From contig NZ_JAIVAM010000009.1 in the NCBI RefSeq assembly GCF_020171845.1, positions 124,001 to 188,000 on the forward strand: a stretch of 64,000 nt of DNA, written 5' to 3'. Origin of the DNA: Cytobacillus kochii (GTDB lineage: Bacteria > Bacillota > Bacilli > Bacillales > Cytobacillaceae). Every line of letters starts with the position of its first letter. Within the stretch, counting starts at the first letter, position 1. The notes below the pieces were generated by a model, which was given only the letters and a program-made list of their open reading frames with translations, made no database searches and had not been told where the DNA came from. A program made the position numbers and the translations under genes. This document shows positions 37,038 to 45,216 of this stretch, one piece after another.

Positions 37038-37580
37038 TTATGATTCTGTTCCTTTACTCATGTGCAAAGGAGGCGGGATTAACCAACCTTTTTCCTTATT
37101 TAATTTTAACATTTTGGCACCAAACTGAGCTTTATTCATATGGAACTGTCCATACATCATTGCGACATCTTCTCTGATTGATTGACCAATTGCCTGACTA
37201 CATGCAACTAATCCAGCTGCAGTATCAGCGGAGATTGCAGCACTGATTTCAGGGTCAGTAGATCTAGCACCAACAGGAATATCATTTAAATCTGCATTAG
37301 GGCGGGCAGGTGGTGCAGGTGGTAACCCGATTCCATTACTTTTTAAAAGCTCTTCTAATTGTTGGTTCTCAGCGCGTAACCCTTTAATAGCTTCTTCTAT
37401 TAGCTTTTTTAAGTCGTCATCGCCAGCATGGTTCATAAGTGTTTCATAACCAGATATCGTTCCATTATTTGTAAAAAGGTTAGTGAATAGTCCATAAACT
37501 TCACCATAATGTAAAGGTTCATCTTTTGGATTTCCGCTTAAAATTCCCATAATTGCACTCCCTATCTTATTAAGTTTCAT
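37038..37580 (-). CDS. DUF3231 family protein
   Basis: 180 residues from the ATG at 37580 (AAGGAG 6 nt upstream). It is alpha-helical: 'LHYGEVYGLFTNLFTNNGTI', 'MNHAGDDDLKKLIEEAIKGL', a proline-rich loop 'LPPAPPARPNADLNDIP', and 'EISAAISADTAAGLVACSQA', 'AMMYGQFHMNKAQFGAKML', and an ending 'GWLIPPPLH'. This is the DUF3231 pattern, four-helix proteins reminiscent of CotF/ferritin-like spore-associated proteins. Function unknown. Monocistronic with a clear terminator. Confidence 0.85.
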   Translation of the reverse strand: MKLNKIGSAIMGILSGNPKDEPLHYGEVYGLFTNLFTNNGTISGYETLMNHAGDDDLKKLIEEAIKGLRAENQQLEELLKSNGIGLPPAPPARPNADLNDIPVGARSTDPEISAAISADTAAGLVACSQAIGQSIREDVAMMYGQFHMNKAQFGAKMLKLNKEKGWLIPPPLHMSKGTES

Positions 37581-37663
37581 GATTTTCTCCTTATGTAAGG
37601 ATTGGCCACGATAGATAGTTTGTGTTTGCAATATATAAATTATTCATGAGTAAAAAAATAGTT

Positions 37664-37695
37664 AACGCCCTGTTTTTTAAACGAGGCGTTTTTTT
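37664..37695. terminator. Hairpin with T tracts on both strands
   Basis: AACGCC...GGCGTT stem with AT-rich loop; TTTTTTT on plus, TATTTTTTT after 4 nt on minus. It probably ends the 37705-37887 gene. Confidence 0.55.
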
Positions 37696-37704
37696 AAGCT
37701 CTGC

Positions 37705-37887
37705 TTAATTAGATATAAGAATATAAGTAACAAAGCTCACAATATAAATGATAAAAAATAAGAAAGCGGTTTTGGCGGTTTTAGATTGGAGGTATCCTTT
37801 TAAATTACTTTTAAAAATACCTGAAATGAAAATTATAAGCGAAATAACGAAAGCTACAATAGCAATTATAAAGGTGATCTGTTCCAT
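37705..37887 (-). CDS. Small two-helix membrane protein
   Basis: 60 residues with an AAAGGAGA site ahead of the ATG. Two hydrophobic helices (about 5-25 'ITFIIAIVAFVISLIIFISG' and 38-57 'AKTAFLFFIIYIVSFVTYIL') are joined by a short basic loop (KSNLKGYLQSK). No family recognised. Confidence 0.6.
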   Translation of the reverse strand: MEQITFIIAIVAFVISLIIFISGIFKSNLKGYLQSKTAKTAFLFFIIYIVSFVTYILISN

Positions 37888-38477
37888 AAATAATCTTCTC
37901 CTTTCAAAATAGGTGTCAATAAAAGCTTAGATTGTGGAGGAATTCCACACAATCGAAAGACATTACAAAATATGTATTAGTGTGACAATTTCGTCATATT
38001 AAGAAAAAGTGGGTAAATAAATTATGATATTTGCACAGCAGGCAGTAGATTAATCCAAAAGGGTAAAATTTGAAGTTAAAGAAACCTATCTTGCCTAGCT
38101 CACCTGTACCTTCTTTGTAGAATTCCTCGGTCAAGGGATAATTAAGTGTGGTGAAATGAAGAGGTTAAGTAGTAGGGGTTATGTTGGAGGAACGACCATG
38201 TACTAACTTGATGATGATCATAGGGGGTAAAGAATGTTTTGAGACAAATAATTCTGATGTTTTGGAAGTTGGACGTACGAACAAAACTAAAAAACATAAA
38301 AAGACAAATATTGAAGGTCAATAGGTCTATTGTCTAATCTAAATAGACATAAAAAAAGAAGCCTCTGTAAACAAGGCATCTTGGTATTTAGAGTAGGGGG
38401 AAAGAGTCTGTATTCACAGTTTGTTTCAAGATACTACTTTTTGTAGTACCAGTAGGATAGAAGTTAACGCCATAGAT
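37888..38477. other. Long intergenic region, possible decayed gene or small RNA
   Basis: About 590 bp without a convincing gene. A 47-codon frame at 38181-38324 (ATG then 'LEERPCTNLMMIIGGKECFE' and a lysine-rich end) has only a poor ribosome site at 2 nt. Two strong Shine-Dalgarno sequences (GGAGG at 38186, AGGGGG at 38221) precede frames of two codons. An intrinsic terminator at 38478-38512 points right although no plus-strand gene lies upstream. Confidence 0.35.
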
Positions 38478-38513
38478 ACAGCCCGAACATATGTAAATGT
38501 CCGGGCTTTTTGA
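38478..38513 (+). terminator. Orphan plus-strand terminator
   Basis: An AGCCCGAACAT/ATGTCCGGGCT stem (one mismatch) with TTTTTGATTT on the plus strand. The adjacent gene is on the minus strand and ends 2 bp away. Confidence 0.7.
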
Positions 38514-38514
38514 T

Positions 38515-38838
38515 TTATTGATCTCGATTTTCTCTATCTTCTTCTTTTATATCAGATAAATCATTTTCTTCAGCGAATTCTGTAGAGTAACTCACTTGTC
38601 TTCCATCAATAACACGATTATCGACGTCTCTGTCTTCTTCTTCTGTCATTGGTGCAAAGAGAAGAGATAGGCAAATGAGGCCGCTAATTCCGACTAATGT
38701 ATAGACAATTCGAGAGAGGATGGCATCTTGGCCTCCGAAAATCGTTGCAACTAAATCAAATTGGAATAATCCAATAAGTCCCCAGTTAATCGCGCCAATA
38801 ATAACAAGCGCTAAAGCGATGCGTTGTAATGTTTTCAT
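38515..38838 (-). CDS. DUF378 family membrane protein
   Basis: 107 residues. Two membrane helices: 'RIALALVIIGAINWGLIGLF' with the family INWGLxG motif, and 'IVYTLVGISGLICLSLLFA'. A polar acidic tail of about 45 residues follows ('TEEEDRDVDNRVIDGRQVSY'), longer than in most DUF378 proteins. Similar to YuzA of B. subtilis in the membrane part. Function unknown. A GGAGAT site precedes the ATG. Confidence 0.85.
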   Translation of the reverse strand: MKTLQRIALALVIIGAINWGLIGLFQFDLVATIFGGQDAILSRIVYTLVGISGLICLSLLFAPMTEEEDRDVDNRVIDGRQVSYSTEFAEENDLSDIKEEDRENRDQ

Positions 38839-39022
38839 TGTATGATCTCCTTATTCTAATTTTTATTACATCTATATTTTTTGATAACAGGATTTTTTTA
38901 TACACGAAGACATTTGTGTCTATTTGATATTTCTTACTAATTATGGTACTGTTAGAATAATCAAAAAATAATGATAGCAATTGTTCTTTTTTAGGATATC
39001 CTAATAAAGAGGTGATAAAAGA

Positions 39023-39214
39023 ATGTGGTGGTTTCTTTTCTTGATTATTTCGCTTCTAGGATTTGGCCTCGTGATTGACTGGATAGCGAAGAAGAAAGGC
39101 TTAACAAAATTTGATCCGGAAGAGAATGAAAAAAATGTCCCAGATTCACAACGTATTTATACGGAGAATTATTTACAACAAATACGAAATCAAGACGATC
39201 AAGGTTTTCATTAA
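39023..39214 (+). CDS. Small membrane-anchored protein
   Basis: 63 residues with an AGAGGTGAT site before the ATG. An N-terminal helix 'WWFLFLIISLLGFGLVIDWI' is followed by a basic KKKG stop-transfer and a polar tail ('FDPEENEKNVPDSQRIYTEN'). Followed by a terminator. Not recognised. Confidence 0.65.
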   Translation: MWWFLFLIISLLGFGLVIDWIAKKKGLTKFDPEENEKNVPDSQRIYTENYLQQIRNQDDQGFH

Positions 39215-39221
39215 AATAATT

Positions 39222-39254
39222 AGAGGGTGTCCACGAGGGCAGCCTCTTTTTTTA
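39222..39254 (+). terminator. Intrinsic terminator
   Basis: An AGAGG/CCTCT stem with inner G-rich/C-rich pairs and a T7 tail, just after the small membrane gene. Confidence 0.65.
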
Positions 39255-39466
39255 TTAGGATTAGTAAAAATATTTACAAATAATAAATACAGAAGTGCAT
39301 CTTACTTAGAAATACTGTATTTATTAAAGGAATAAAGGCAACTTTGGAAAATAGTGAGGTAATATCAACAGTAGAGAGCACTCGATTATAAAAAGAAGTT
39401 TAAGAATAATCATGAATAAGCTTTTTGGTGAGTCTTCTAGCTTTATGAGGACTCACCTATTGTATT

Positions 39467-39619
39467 TTAATTTGATTGCTCATCCATAACCGTACTTAAC
39501 TTTCCTTTGACCTCAGAAATTAAGCTGATTTGAATAATATTGAAAATAATAGATACCGCCAGACTGCCAATAAAGAAACCGAGTAAGGTTTTTAACTTTC
39601 TATTGATTATTTTCATCAT
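39467..39619 (-). CDS. Very small membrane protein, 50 residues
   Basis: ATG at 39619 with GGAAGGAG about 11 nt upstream. The product starts MMKIINRKLKTLL (basic), has one helix 'GFFIGSLAVSIIFNIIQISL' and ends 'SEVKGKLSTVMDEQSN'. Positive-inside topology suggests N-in, C-out. Short but with good initiation signals and a coherent membrane profile. No family known. Confidence 0.5.
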   Translation of the reverse strand: MMKIINRKLKTLLGFFIGSLAVSIIFNIIQISLISEVKGKLSTVMDEQSN

Positions 39620-39764
39620 CTTATTTGCCACTCCTTCCGTTAATATTAGGTATTTTTAGCTTTTATTTGTAAATTATGTATGTCGAGAAAGCCATGAATA
39701 ATGAATAAAAAACGATCTCTTGAAACATATTGAGAATGAGGCTAATTGTGAAGGAGGTAAAGTT

Positions 39765-40337
39765 ATGAGTAAGGAGGAATATCTAACAGCATTACATATA
39801 GATAGTAAACAACTTCAACAATTGCTATCTGAATATTGGAAGGCATATTCTGACTATACGCATTGGCAATTTTGGATGGTACTCTTTCTCTTTATCGCTC
39901 CTTTAGTGTTCGTCTACTTTTTTATTGATCGAAAGCGGATATTTGAGGTGTTTTTCTACGGATATACAGTGAATATGTTATGGACCTTTATCGATACAAT
40001 GTTATTGCGAAAAGGTTTGTTTATTCATAATTATTTTCTTATTCCTTCATTACCAAGTGCAACGAATATGACGACCTCTTTACTTCCGGTTGTTTTTTTA
40101 TTTGTTTATCAATATTGTACAAATAGACAAAGAAATTTTTACTTATATACGATTATTGTAAGTGCTATTATTGCATTTGGTTTTGCAACGATTGAAGAGA
40201 AGGTAGGCTTCGTAAGTTTTTATGGTAGTATGAATCAGTTCTATATATTTTTGATTGACATAGGGATATGTTTTACTTCCTATTGGTTCACCATATTTTT
40301 TCTAAGGTTAAAAGAAAATGCGTTTGCCAATAATTGA
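39765..40337 (+). CDS. CBO0543-like polytopic membrane protein
   Basis: 190 residues from the ATG at 39765 (GAAGGAGGT site, 6 nt). Five or so membrane helices: 'FWMVLFLFIAPLVFVYFFID', 'VFFYGYTVNMLWTFIDTMLL', 'LLPVVFLFVYQYC', 'TIIVSAIIAFGFATIEEKVG' and a final 'ICFTSYWFTIFFLRL'. The helix pattern and 'ERK...FYGYTVNMLW..D' resemble the CBO0543 family of clostridial and Bacillus membrane proteins. Function unknown. Confidence 0.7.
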   Translation: MSKEEYLTALHIDSKQLQQLLSEYWKAYSDYTHWQFWMVLFLFIAPLVFVYFFIDRKRIFEVFFYGYTVNMLWTFIDTMLLRKGLFIHNYFLIPSLPSATNMTTSLLPVVFLFVYQYCTNRQRNFYLYTIIVSAIIAFGFATIEEKVGFVSFYGSMNQFYIFLIDIGICFTSYWFTIFFLRLKENAFANN

Positions 40338-40605
40338 AAAAGAAATGTTCTAATGCAGTTGGAGTGCTAATTAAGGCTCCCCTTTTGGTAATTGATAATA
40401 GAAAGGTCTTTATCGTCATGTCTATGACGATAAAGACCTTTTTCACATTTATATAGCTCTCACTTTCATTTGCATATAAACAAGGGATTATAAAAAGTGT
40501 GCATGAGAAGTGGAAAGCGGTAAAGAAGCCGAACGAGAAGGATATAATGATTCATTTTAATTTTTTCCATTTATAAATTTGTGTACATACAAACACATTA
40601 AAAAT
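40338..40605. other. Intergenic region with a long perfect hairpin, no gene seen
   Basis: Apart from the 18-bp terminator hairpin at 40402-40446 no coding frame, promoter or repeat is evident. A stretch around 40456-40500 (GCTCTCACTTTCATTTGC...) faintly resembles an array A unit but is not alignable with confidence. Confidence 0.4.
40402..40446 (+). terminator. Strong hairpin terminator
   Basis: A perfect 18-bp stem (AAAGGTCTTTATCGTCAT/ATGACGATAAAGACCTTT) with a 4-nt loop and a TTTTTC tail, 64 bp after the CBO0543-like gene. Confidence 0.85.
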
Positions 40606-40648
40606 AGCGAGGGAGTGAACGATAAATCGATTCACTTCCTCGCTTTAA
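40606..40648. terminator. Hairpin downstream of the SASP gene
   Basis: A 14-bp stem (AGCGAGGGAGTGAA/TTCACTTCCTCGCT, one G-T); on the minus strand it is followed by ATTTTT. Confidence 0.75.
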
Positions 40649-40703
40649 AAACCGTTGGAGACCTTTTCTTTGCCTCCCTAGGGCATTTCTTTTTACTTAA
40701 TGG

Positions 40704-40892
40704 CTATTTTTGATTACGGAGCTGTTGTTCACCTAAAGCAACCAGTCGTTTAGTCATTTCCCCTCCGACTGATCCGTTCGCGCGTGCAGTGGTTTCTGCG
40801 CCAAGTTGTACACCAAATTCTTGAGCGATTTCTTCTTTCATTTGATTTAATACTTGACCTGATTCGGGAACGACTAATTTATTTCTGCTCAT
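40704..40892 (-). CDS. Small acid-soluble spore protein, alpha/beta type
   Basis: 62 residues from the ATG at 40892 (AAGGAGTGAT site). It has the two SASP motifs: '[20 protein letters not shown]' with the GPR protease cleavage region (EFG) and '[20 protein letters not shown]'. Binds and protects DNA in the dormant spore and is degraded by GPR on germination. Expected to be sigma-G controlled in the forespore. Which ssp gene it corresponds to is unclear. Confidence 0.95.
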   Translation of the reverse strand: MSRNKLVVPESGQVLNQMKEEIAQEFGVQLGAETTARANGSVGGEMTKRLVALGEQQLRNQK

Positions 40893-41036
40893 TGAACAAA
40901 TCACTCCTTCGTCATTTTGAGCAAGTGTAACATTGCTCTTTTATAAGGTTTCCTAATGTAAGGGCTATCATTCATATGGGTAAAAACTAACAGGTAAAAA
41001 GATGAGTAAATTTTCTAAAAAATATAAAATCGAGCA

Positions 41037-41064
41037 TTGACTTATGAGAATTTTGCGATAAAAT
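41037..41064 (+). promoter_or_regulatory. Probable SigA promoter of amtB
   Basis: TTGACT at 41037-41042, 16-bp spacer, TAAAAT at 41059-41064. Expected start near 41071, leaving a 70-nt leader that contains the GlnR/TnrA box. Confidence 0.6.
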
Positions 41065-41081
41065 AAGAATAACTTAGTAGA

Positions 41082-41098
41082 TGTCATATAATCTAACA
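41082..41098 (+). promoter_or_regulatory. GlnR/TnrA-type operator
   Basis: TGTCATATAATCTAACA fits the published consensus TGTNANAWWWTMTNACA at every position. It lies upstream of an ammonium transporter, the classic TnrA/GlnR target. The box is also the left half of a larger inverted repeat (41083-41097 with 41106-41120). Confidence 0.88.
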
Positions 41099-41143
41099 TC
41101 TATTAGTTAAGTTATATGACGTAAGAAGTGGAGGAGAAAAGAT

Positions 41144-41144
41144 A
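41144..41144 (+). promoter_or_regulatory. Start codon with GGAGGAG ribosome site
   Basis: GGAGGAG lies 9 nt before the amtB ATG, a very strong site. It is immediately downstream of the inverted repeat, so pairing of that repeat would not hide it. Confidence 0.5.
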
Positions 41145-42421
41145 TGGATGAAATATTTTATCTGAACAGTGTGTGGACAATGATTGCTGCAATTTTAGTT
41201 ATTTTTATGATTGGTGGATTTATATTACTTGAAGCAGGTTCTACACGAATGAAAAATGCAGGTCATATTACCGGGAAAACTATTTTTACAGTGGGATTAA
41301 CCTTCCTTGTTTTCTGGGCTGTAGGCTATGGATTTATATTTGGAGGAAATGCGAATTTCTTTGTTGGCATGACGGACTTCTTCTATTCAGGCGCTGAAAG
41401 TGGAGAATCAGGTTTATCTGATACGGTTTTCTTTGTATTCCAAAGTGCCTTTGCTGCTATTGCTGTTTGTATCGCCTTAGGTGGTTTTGCTGAGAGAGCA
41501 AAGTTCCCAGTCTACGTTGTTTTTACTATTTTATTCTCTGCTGTTATTTACCCGGTTGTTGCACATTGGATATGGGGCGGAGGCTGGTTAGCGGGGCATG
41601 AGAAGCAAGATTTCGCAGGCTCAACAGTTGTCCATTTAACAGGTGCAATGGCGGCCTTAGCAGCAACTATTTTATTAAAGCCTCGTATCGGGAAGTTCAA
41701 TAAAGATGGTTCTAGTAACAATATTGCGGGACATAACCAAGTCTATACTTCATTAGCTGTACTTATTCTTTGGGTAGGCTGGTTTGGATTTAATGCAGGT
41801 AGTACGACATCAGTTGATAGTGCGTTTTTCGGATTTGTTGCACTAAACACGAATTTAGCTGCGGCGATGGGTGCGGTTGCAGCGTTAGCTATCTCTTGGA
41901 TCGTTCTTGGTAAATCTGATATTGTTACAACATTAAATGGTGCACTTGCAGGTTTAGTTGCCATTACGGCATCTTGTGCTTTCGTTGAACCCTGGGCTGC
42001 TGTTGTTATAGGTTTAGTTGCCGGGCTTTTAGTATTCTTTAGTGTAAAGTTCTTTGATAAAATGAAAATTGATGATCCAATCTTCGCATTATCTGTTCAT
42101 GGTGCAGCTGGAGTATGGGGTACTTTATCTACAGGATTCTTTGCAACACCAGAATTAGCGGAACAGGTAACTGGTCAAGCAGGATTATTCTATGGTGGCG
42201 GATTTGGCCAATTAGGCGTTCAAGCGTTAGGAGTTGTAACATCTGGACTTTTTGCCTTTGTTGCTTCATTTGTCATTCTCTTTGTAATGAAGAAAGTAAT
42301 GAATGGTCTCCGTGTTAGTGAAGAAGAAGAAGTGATGGGCTTAGACATGAGTGAACATGGTAACTATGGTTATCCAGAAGAGTTTATGTCAAGTGAGAAA
42401 CAAACGAAATTAACATCATAA
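41144..42421 (+). CDS. amtB: Ammonium transporter (AmtB/NrgA)
   Basis: 425 residues, 11 membrane helices. Family motifs: 'WTMIAAILVIFMIGGFILLE', 'AKFPVYVVFTILFSAVIYP', 'DFAGSTVVHLTGAMAALAA' with the pore histidine region, 'WVGWFGFNAGSTTSVDS' and 'DPIFALSVHGAAGVWGTLS'. The C-terminal tail 'GLDMSEHGNYGYPEEF' is the segment that contacts PII proteins. It imports ammonium under nitrogen limitation. In B. subtilis it is followed by glnK (nrgB); here no PII gene follows, instead a nucleotidyltransferase and an exonuclease. Confidence 0.96.
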   Translation: MDEIFYLNSVWTMIAAILVIFMIGGFILLEAGSTRMKNAGHITGKTIFTVGLTFLVFWAVGYGFIFGGNANFFVGMTDFFYSGAESGESGLSDTVFFVFQSAFAAIAVCIALGGFAERAKFPVYVVFTILFSAVIYPVVAHWIWGGGWLAGHEKQDFAGSTVVHLTGAMAALAATILLKPRIGKFNKDGSSNNIAGHNQVYTSLAVLILWVGWFGFNAGSTTSVDSAFFGFVALNTNLAAAMGAVAALAISWIVLGKSDIVTTLNGALAGLVAITASCAFVEPWAAVVIGLVAGLLVFFSVKFFDKMKIDDPIFALSVHGAAGVWGTLSTGFFATPELAEQVTGQAGLFYGGGFGQLGVQALGVVTSGLFAFVASFVILFVMKKVMNGLRVSEEEEVMGLDMSEHGNYGYPEEFMSSEKQTKLTS

Positions 42422-42425
42422 GGTC

Positions 42426-42452
42426 AAGCCTCCTATAGTGGGAGGCTTTTAC
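42426..42452 (+). terminator. Terminator or attenuator after amtB
   Basis: A perfect AAGCCTCC/GGAGGCTT stem with TTTTACC tail lies only 14 bp before the next gene. The short T tail suggests partial read-through. Confidence 0.65.
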
Positions 42453-42465
42453 CCTCTGTAAGGAA

Positions 42466-43455
42466 GTGTTGTTTTTGCCAACGGATGATTTTGAGACATA
42501 TGAAGCGATTAGAGATTGGCGGGATTATGAATTAACTGTGAAAAAGTTTAATCAAGTGCAATTAAACAATTTTCATGATGAAGTAATGAGAGCTACGTTT
42601 CATTATGCAGTGAGAAAATTAGGGGAAAAACCACCGAGCGGGTTTGCTTGGTTTATAACAGGTAGCGGTGGAAGAGAAGAGCAAGGTTATATAAGTGATC
42701 AAGATCATGGCATCATATATGAAGAAAAAGGAACCACTTTACAAAGATATTTTCATCAGTTAGGCAAAGAATTAGCCCACGGGCTCAACATTGTTGGTTA
42801 CCCTTACTGTGACGGGAATATTATGAGTAGTAATCCTCTTTGGTGTAAGTCACAACCTGAGTGGTTTGAGCAACTACAGTCATGGCTAGATGAAAAATCT
42901 TGGGCAACAATGAGGCATCTGCAAATATTCTTTGATGCAAGAGTGTTAGTGGGAGAAAGCGAATATATTAATCATTTAAAGAAAAGTGTACATGAGGCAG
43001 TCCAAAAAAATCCTCATAGCTTAAAGAGATTATTGGATAATATACAGCATATAAAAACCTCTATTGGACCGTTGGGGCAAATATTAACGGAAAATCATGG
43101 ATCACATAAAGGGGAAATCAATATAAAGTACGCAGCATTCTTACCTTTCGTTAATGGCATTCGATTACTTTCTATAAAGGAGGGAATAGTTGAAAGCTCG
43201 ACTTTGTCACGGTTAGAAAGATTAATGTGTAAAGAGCCATATAAACACGTATTATTACCGTATCATCATGATTTCCAACAGCTACTAAAATTACGGCATT
43301 CACTACTTACCCATATGTCAACCTATGAAGATGGCCATTATTTAAATGTGAGAAACATGAATAGGGAAGAAAAAAGTAAGATAAAGGTGATTTTGAAAAA
43401 TGGCAGAAGACTCCATCAATATGTAGAAGATGTAATTGAGCAGGAAGTGAAATAA
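42466..43455 (+). CDS. DUF294 nucleotidyltransferase-domain protein
   Basis: About 329 residues. The GTG at 42466 sits very close to the AAGGAA site; TTG at 42475 is an alternative with better spacing. Residues 55-80 carry the nucleotidyltransferase motif 'GSGGREEQGYISDQDHGIIY', the GS...D-x-D arrangement of GlnD-like enzymes. The C-terminal half is the DUF294_C substrate-binding helical domain ('LLDNIQHIKTSIGPLGQIL', 'NIKYAAFLPFVNGIRLLS'). CBS domains often fused in this family are absent. Such proteins are thought to nucleotidylate a partner; none is known for this one. The stop overlaps the exonuclease ATG. Confidence 0.85.
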   Translation: MLFLPTDDFETYEAIRDWRDYELTVKKFNQVQLNNFHDEVMRATFHYAVRKLGEKPPSGFAWFITGSGGREEQGYISDQDHGIIYEEKGTTLQRYFHQLGKELAHGLNIVGYPYCDGNIMSSNPLWCKSQPEWFEQLQSWLDEKSWATMRHLQIFFDARVLVGESEYINHLKKSVHEAVQKNPHSLKRLLDNIQHIKTSIGPLGQILTENHGSHKGEINIKYAAFLPFVNGIRLLSIKEGIVESSTLSRLERLMCKEPYKHVLLPYHHDFQQLLKLRHSLLTHMSTYEDGHYLNVRNMNREEKSKIKVILKNGRRLHQYVEDVIEQEVK

Positions 43456-44174
43456 TGGCTTTTGAACCTTTTTTTCAATTTGTCCGAAAGTTAAATCAAA
43501 CGAGGTTCGGTGGGCTCCAGACGCAAGACTCTAAATCAATGGCTTTCATGAGACAGCTTCAAAAAGATTTAAATCAAGATCGAATGATACAAACGTCATT
43601 AAATCAAATGAGTGCTGTAGTTGTCGATATAGAAACAACGGGGTTTAGTCCAGATAATGGTGATCAGATACTATCTATTGGAGCTGTCAAAATTCTAAAT
43701 GGAAGAATTGATCATGACAATTACTTTTACTCTTTAATACAATATGAAAAAGATTTAGCTTCATCAATAAAGCATTTAACGGGATTGAAGGAAGAGGAGT
43801 TAAAAAATGCGCCACCTTTAGCAGATGTGTTAATGGATTTTTTGAAATATACGGAGAGCTTACCTTTCATTGCTCATCATTCAAACCATGAAAAGCGCTT
43901 CTTTCAGCATGCGTTTTGGCAGCTTTATCGAACATCATTTAAACATCGCGTATTCGATACCTCCTTTTTATATCGTATCATTGATACAGTGGATCACTCT
44001 GTTAGGCTAGAGACATTATGTGAAAAAAATCAGATTGAAGTCAAACATCGTCATCATGCTTTAGGCGATGCCATGTTAACAGCCAAACTTTGGGTATGTT
44101 ATGTTGAAAAAGTGAAAGAAAAGGGCTGTTTTACAATGCAAGATGTTTATGAAAAGTTAGCTCGGATACCTTAA
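43455..44174 (+). CDS. DEDDh 3'-5' exonuclease, PolC/DnaQ epsilon-like
   Basis: 239 residues. After a 50-residue N-terminal extension the DEDDh motifs appear: ExoI 'AVVVDIETTGFSPDNGDQI', 'LTGLKEEELKNAPPLADV', ExoII 'LPFIAHHSNHEKRFFQHA' and ExoIII 'HRHHALGDAMLTAKLW'. Its start overlaps the last base of the nucleotidyltransferase gene, so the two are coupled. This pair travels together in Bacilli, to my knowledge usually near a solute symporter; here the transporter is AmtB. The substrate is presumably DNA or RNA ends. Confidence 0.88.
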   Translation: MAFEPFFQFVRKLNQTRFGGLQTQDSKSMAFMRQLQKDLNQDRMIQTSLNQMSAVVVDIETTGFSPDNGDQILSIGAVKILNGRIDHDNYFYSLIQYEKDLASSIKHLTGLKEEELKNAPPLADVLMDFLKYTESLPFIAHHSNHEKRFFQHAFWQLYRTSFKHRVFDTSFLYRIIDTVDHSVRLETLCEKNQIEVKHRHHALGDAMLTAKLWVCYVEKVKEKGCFTMQDVYEKLARIP

Positions 44175-44180
44175 TTGAGG

Positions 44181-44209
44181 CCACAGATGATTGAACTGTG
44201 GTTTTTTTT
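44181..44209 (+). terminator. Terminator of the amtB operon
   Basis: CCACAG/CTGTGG stem and a run of seven T. Confidence 0.75.
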
Positions 44210-44316
44210 ATGAAAAGAATTTCAAGTAGTGACATTTGTCATGTGAAGGGGGTGACATCACACACTAAACGGACAAGTAAACCATCTCATATAATTTTAA
44301 TGAGGGATTGGTGTTT

Positions 44317-45216
44317 ATGGAATCCATTATTGCTACGAAACATTTGACTAAAAGGTATAAGGATCTATCGGCAGTTAACGATGTGTCTTTTGAAGTTGAA
44401 AAAGGGGAGTTATTAGCTGTACTAGGGAAGAATGGGGCTGGAAAATCAACAACCTTGCTGATGTTATTAGGGTTAGTTAAACCAACCTCAGGAAATATAC
44501 TGATCTTAAATAAACAACCCCATGAGCGAGCGGTGAAAGAAAGAATTGGTGTGATGCTCCAAGAGGTCAGTGTCATTGATGCATTGTCTGTGAAAGAAGT
44601 ATTACTCATGTTTAGTAGTTATTATGAAAACCCTTTACGTTTAGAAGAAGTGTTGGAAATTACAGGTATCCCTATAGAGATGCTTAAGAAAAAGGCATAT
44701 AAACTCTCGGGTGGTCAAAAAAGAAGGTTGAATTTTGCATTAGCCATTATAAGTAATCCGCAAATCATTTTTTTAGATGAGCCAACTGTTGGTATGGATA
44801 GTACGGTTAGGAGAAAATTTTGGCAAGCGATACAATATTTAAATGATGAAGGTAAAACGGTTATTTTTACCACTCATTATTTACAAGAAGCTGATGATGT
44901 TGCCAAAAGAATTATGTTATTTAATCAAGGGAAGGTGATTGCTGATGGAACACCTTTACAATTAAAAAGTCACTTATCTGATGGGGCTATCTCGTTTAAA
45001 TCAGATCAGGTTGATATCAGCTTGCTACAAACATTTTCTCATGTCATAAGCGCGAAAATAACTGATCAACGGATTGTGTTAACAACCTCTTCCACTGATG
45101 CGCTTTTGGGGGAGTTATTTGAAAAAAAGGTTGTTATGCGAGACATTCATTTACACCGGGCAAGACTTGAAGATGCGTTTGAATTATTAACAGTAGAAAG
45201 GGGAATCAGTGAATGA
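44317..45216 (+). CDS. ABC exporter ATP-binding protein
   Basis: 299 residues from the ATG at 44317; TTG and GTG codons just upstream are closer to the GAGGGA site than ideal. Walker A GKNGAGKST, signature 'LSGGQKRRLNFALAIIS', Walker B 'IIFLDEPTVGMDS' and 'VIFTTHYLQEADDVAKRI'. The C-terminal domain has DUF4162-like strands. Its nearest kin are drug or bacteriocin self-protection exporters of the YfiL/LnrL type. It overlaps the permease gene by 4 bp. Followed by the permease and a two-component system in one operon. Confidence 0.92.
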   Translation: MESIIATKHLTKRYKDLSAVNDVSFEVEKGELLAVLGKNGAGKSTTLLMLLGLVKPTSGNILILNKQPHERAVKERIGVMLQEVSVIDALSVKEVLLMFSSYYENPLRLEEVLEITGIPIEMLKKKAYKLSGGQKRRLNFALAIISNPQIIFLDEPTVGMDSTVRRKFWQAIQYLNDEGKTVIFTTHYLQEADDVAKRIMLFNQGKVIADGTPLQLKSHLSDGAISFKSDQVDISLLQTFSHVISAKITDQRIVLTTSSTDALLGELFEKKVVMRDIHLHRARLEDAFELLTVERGISE

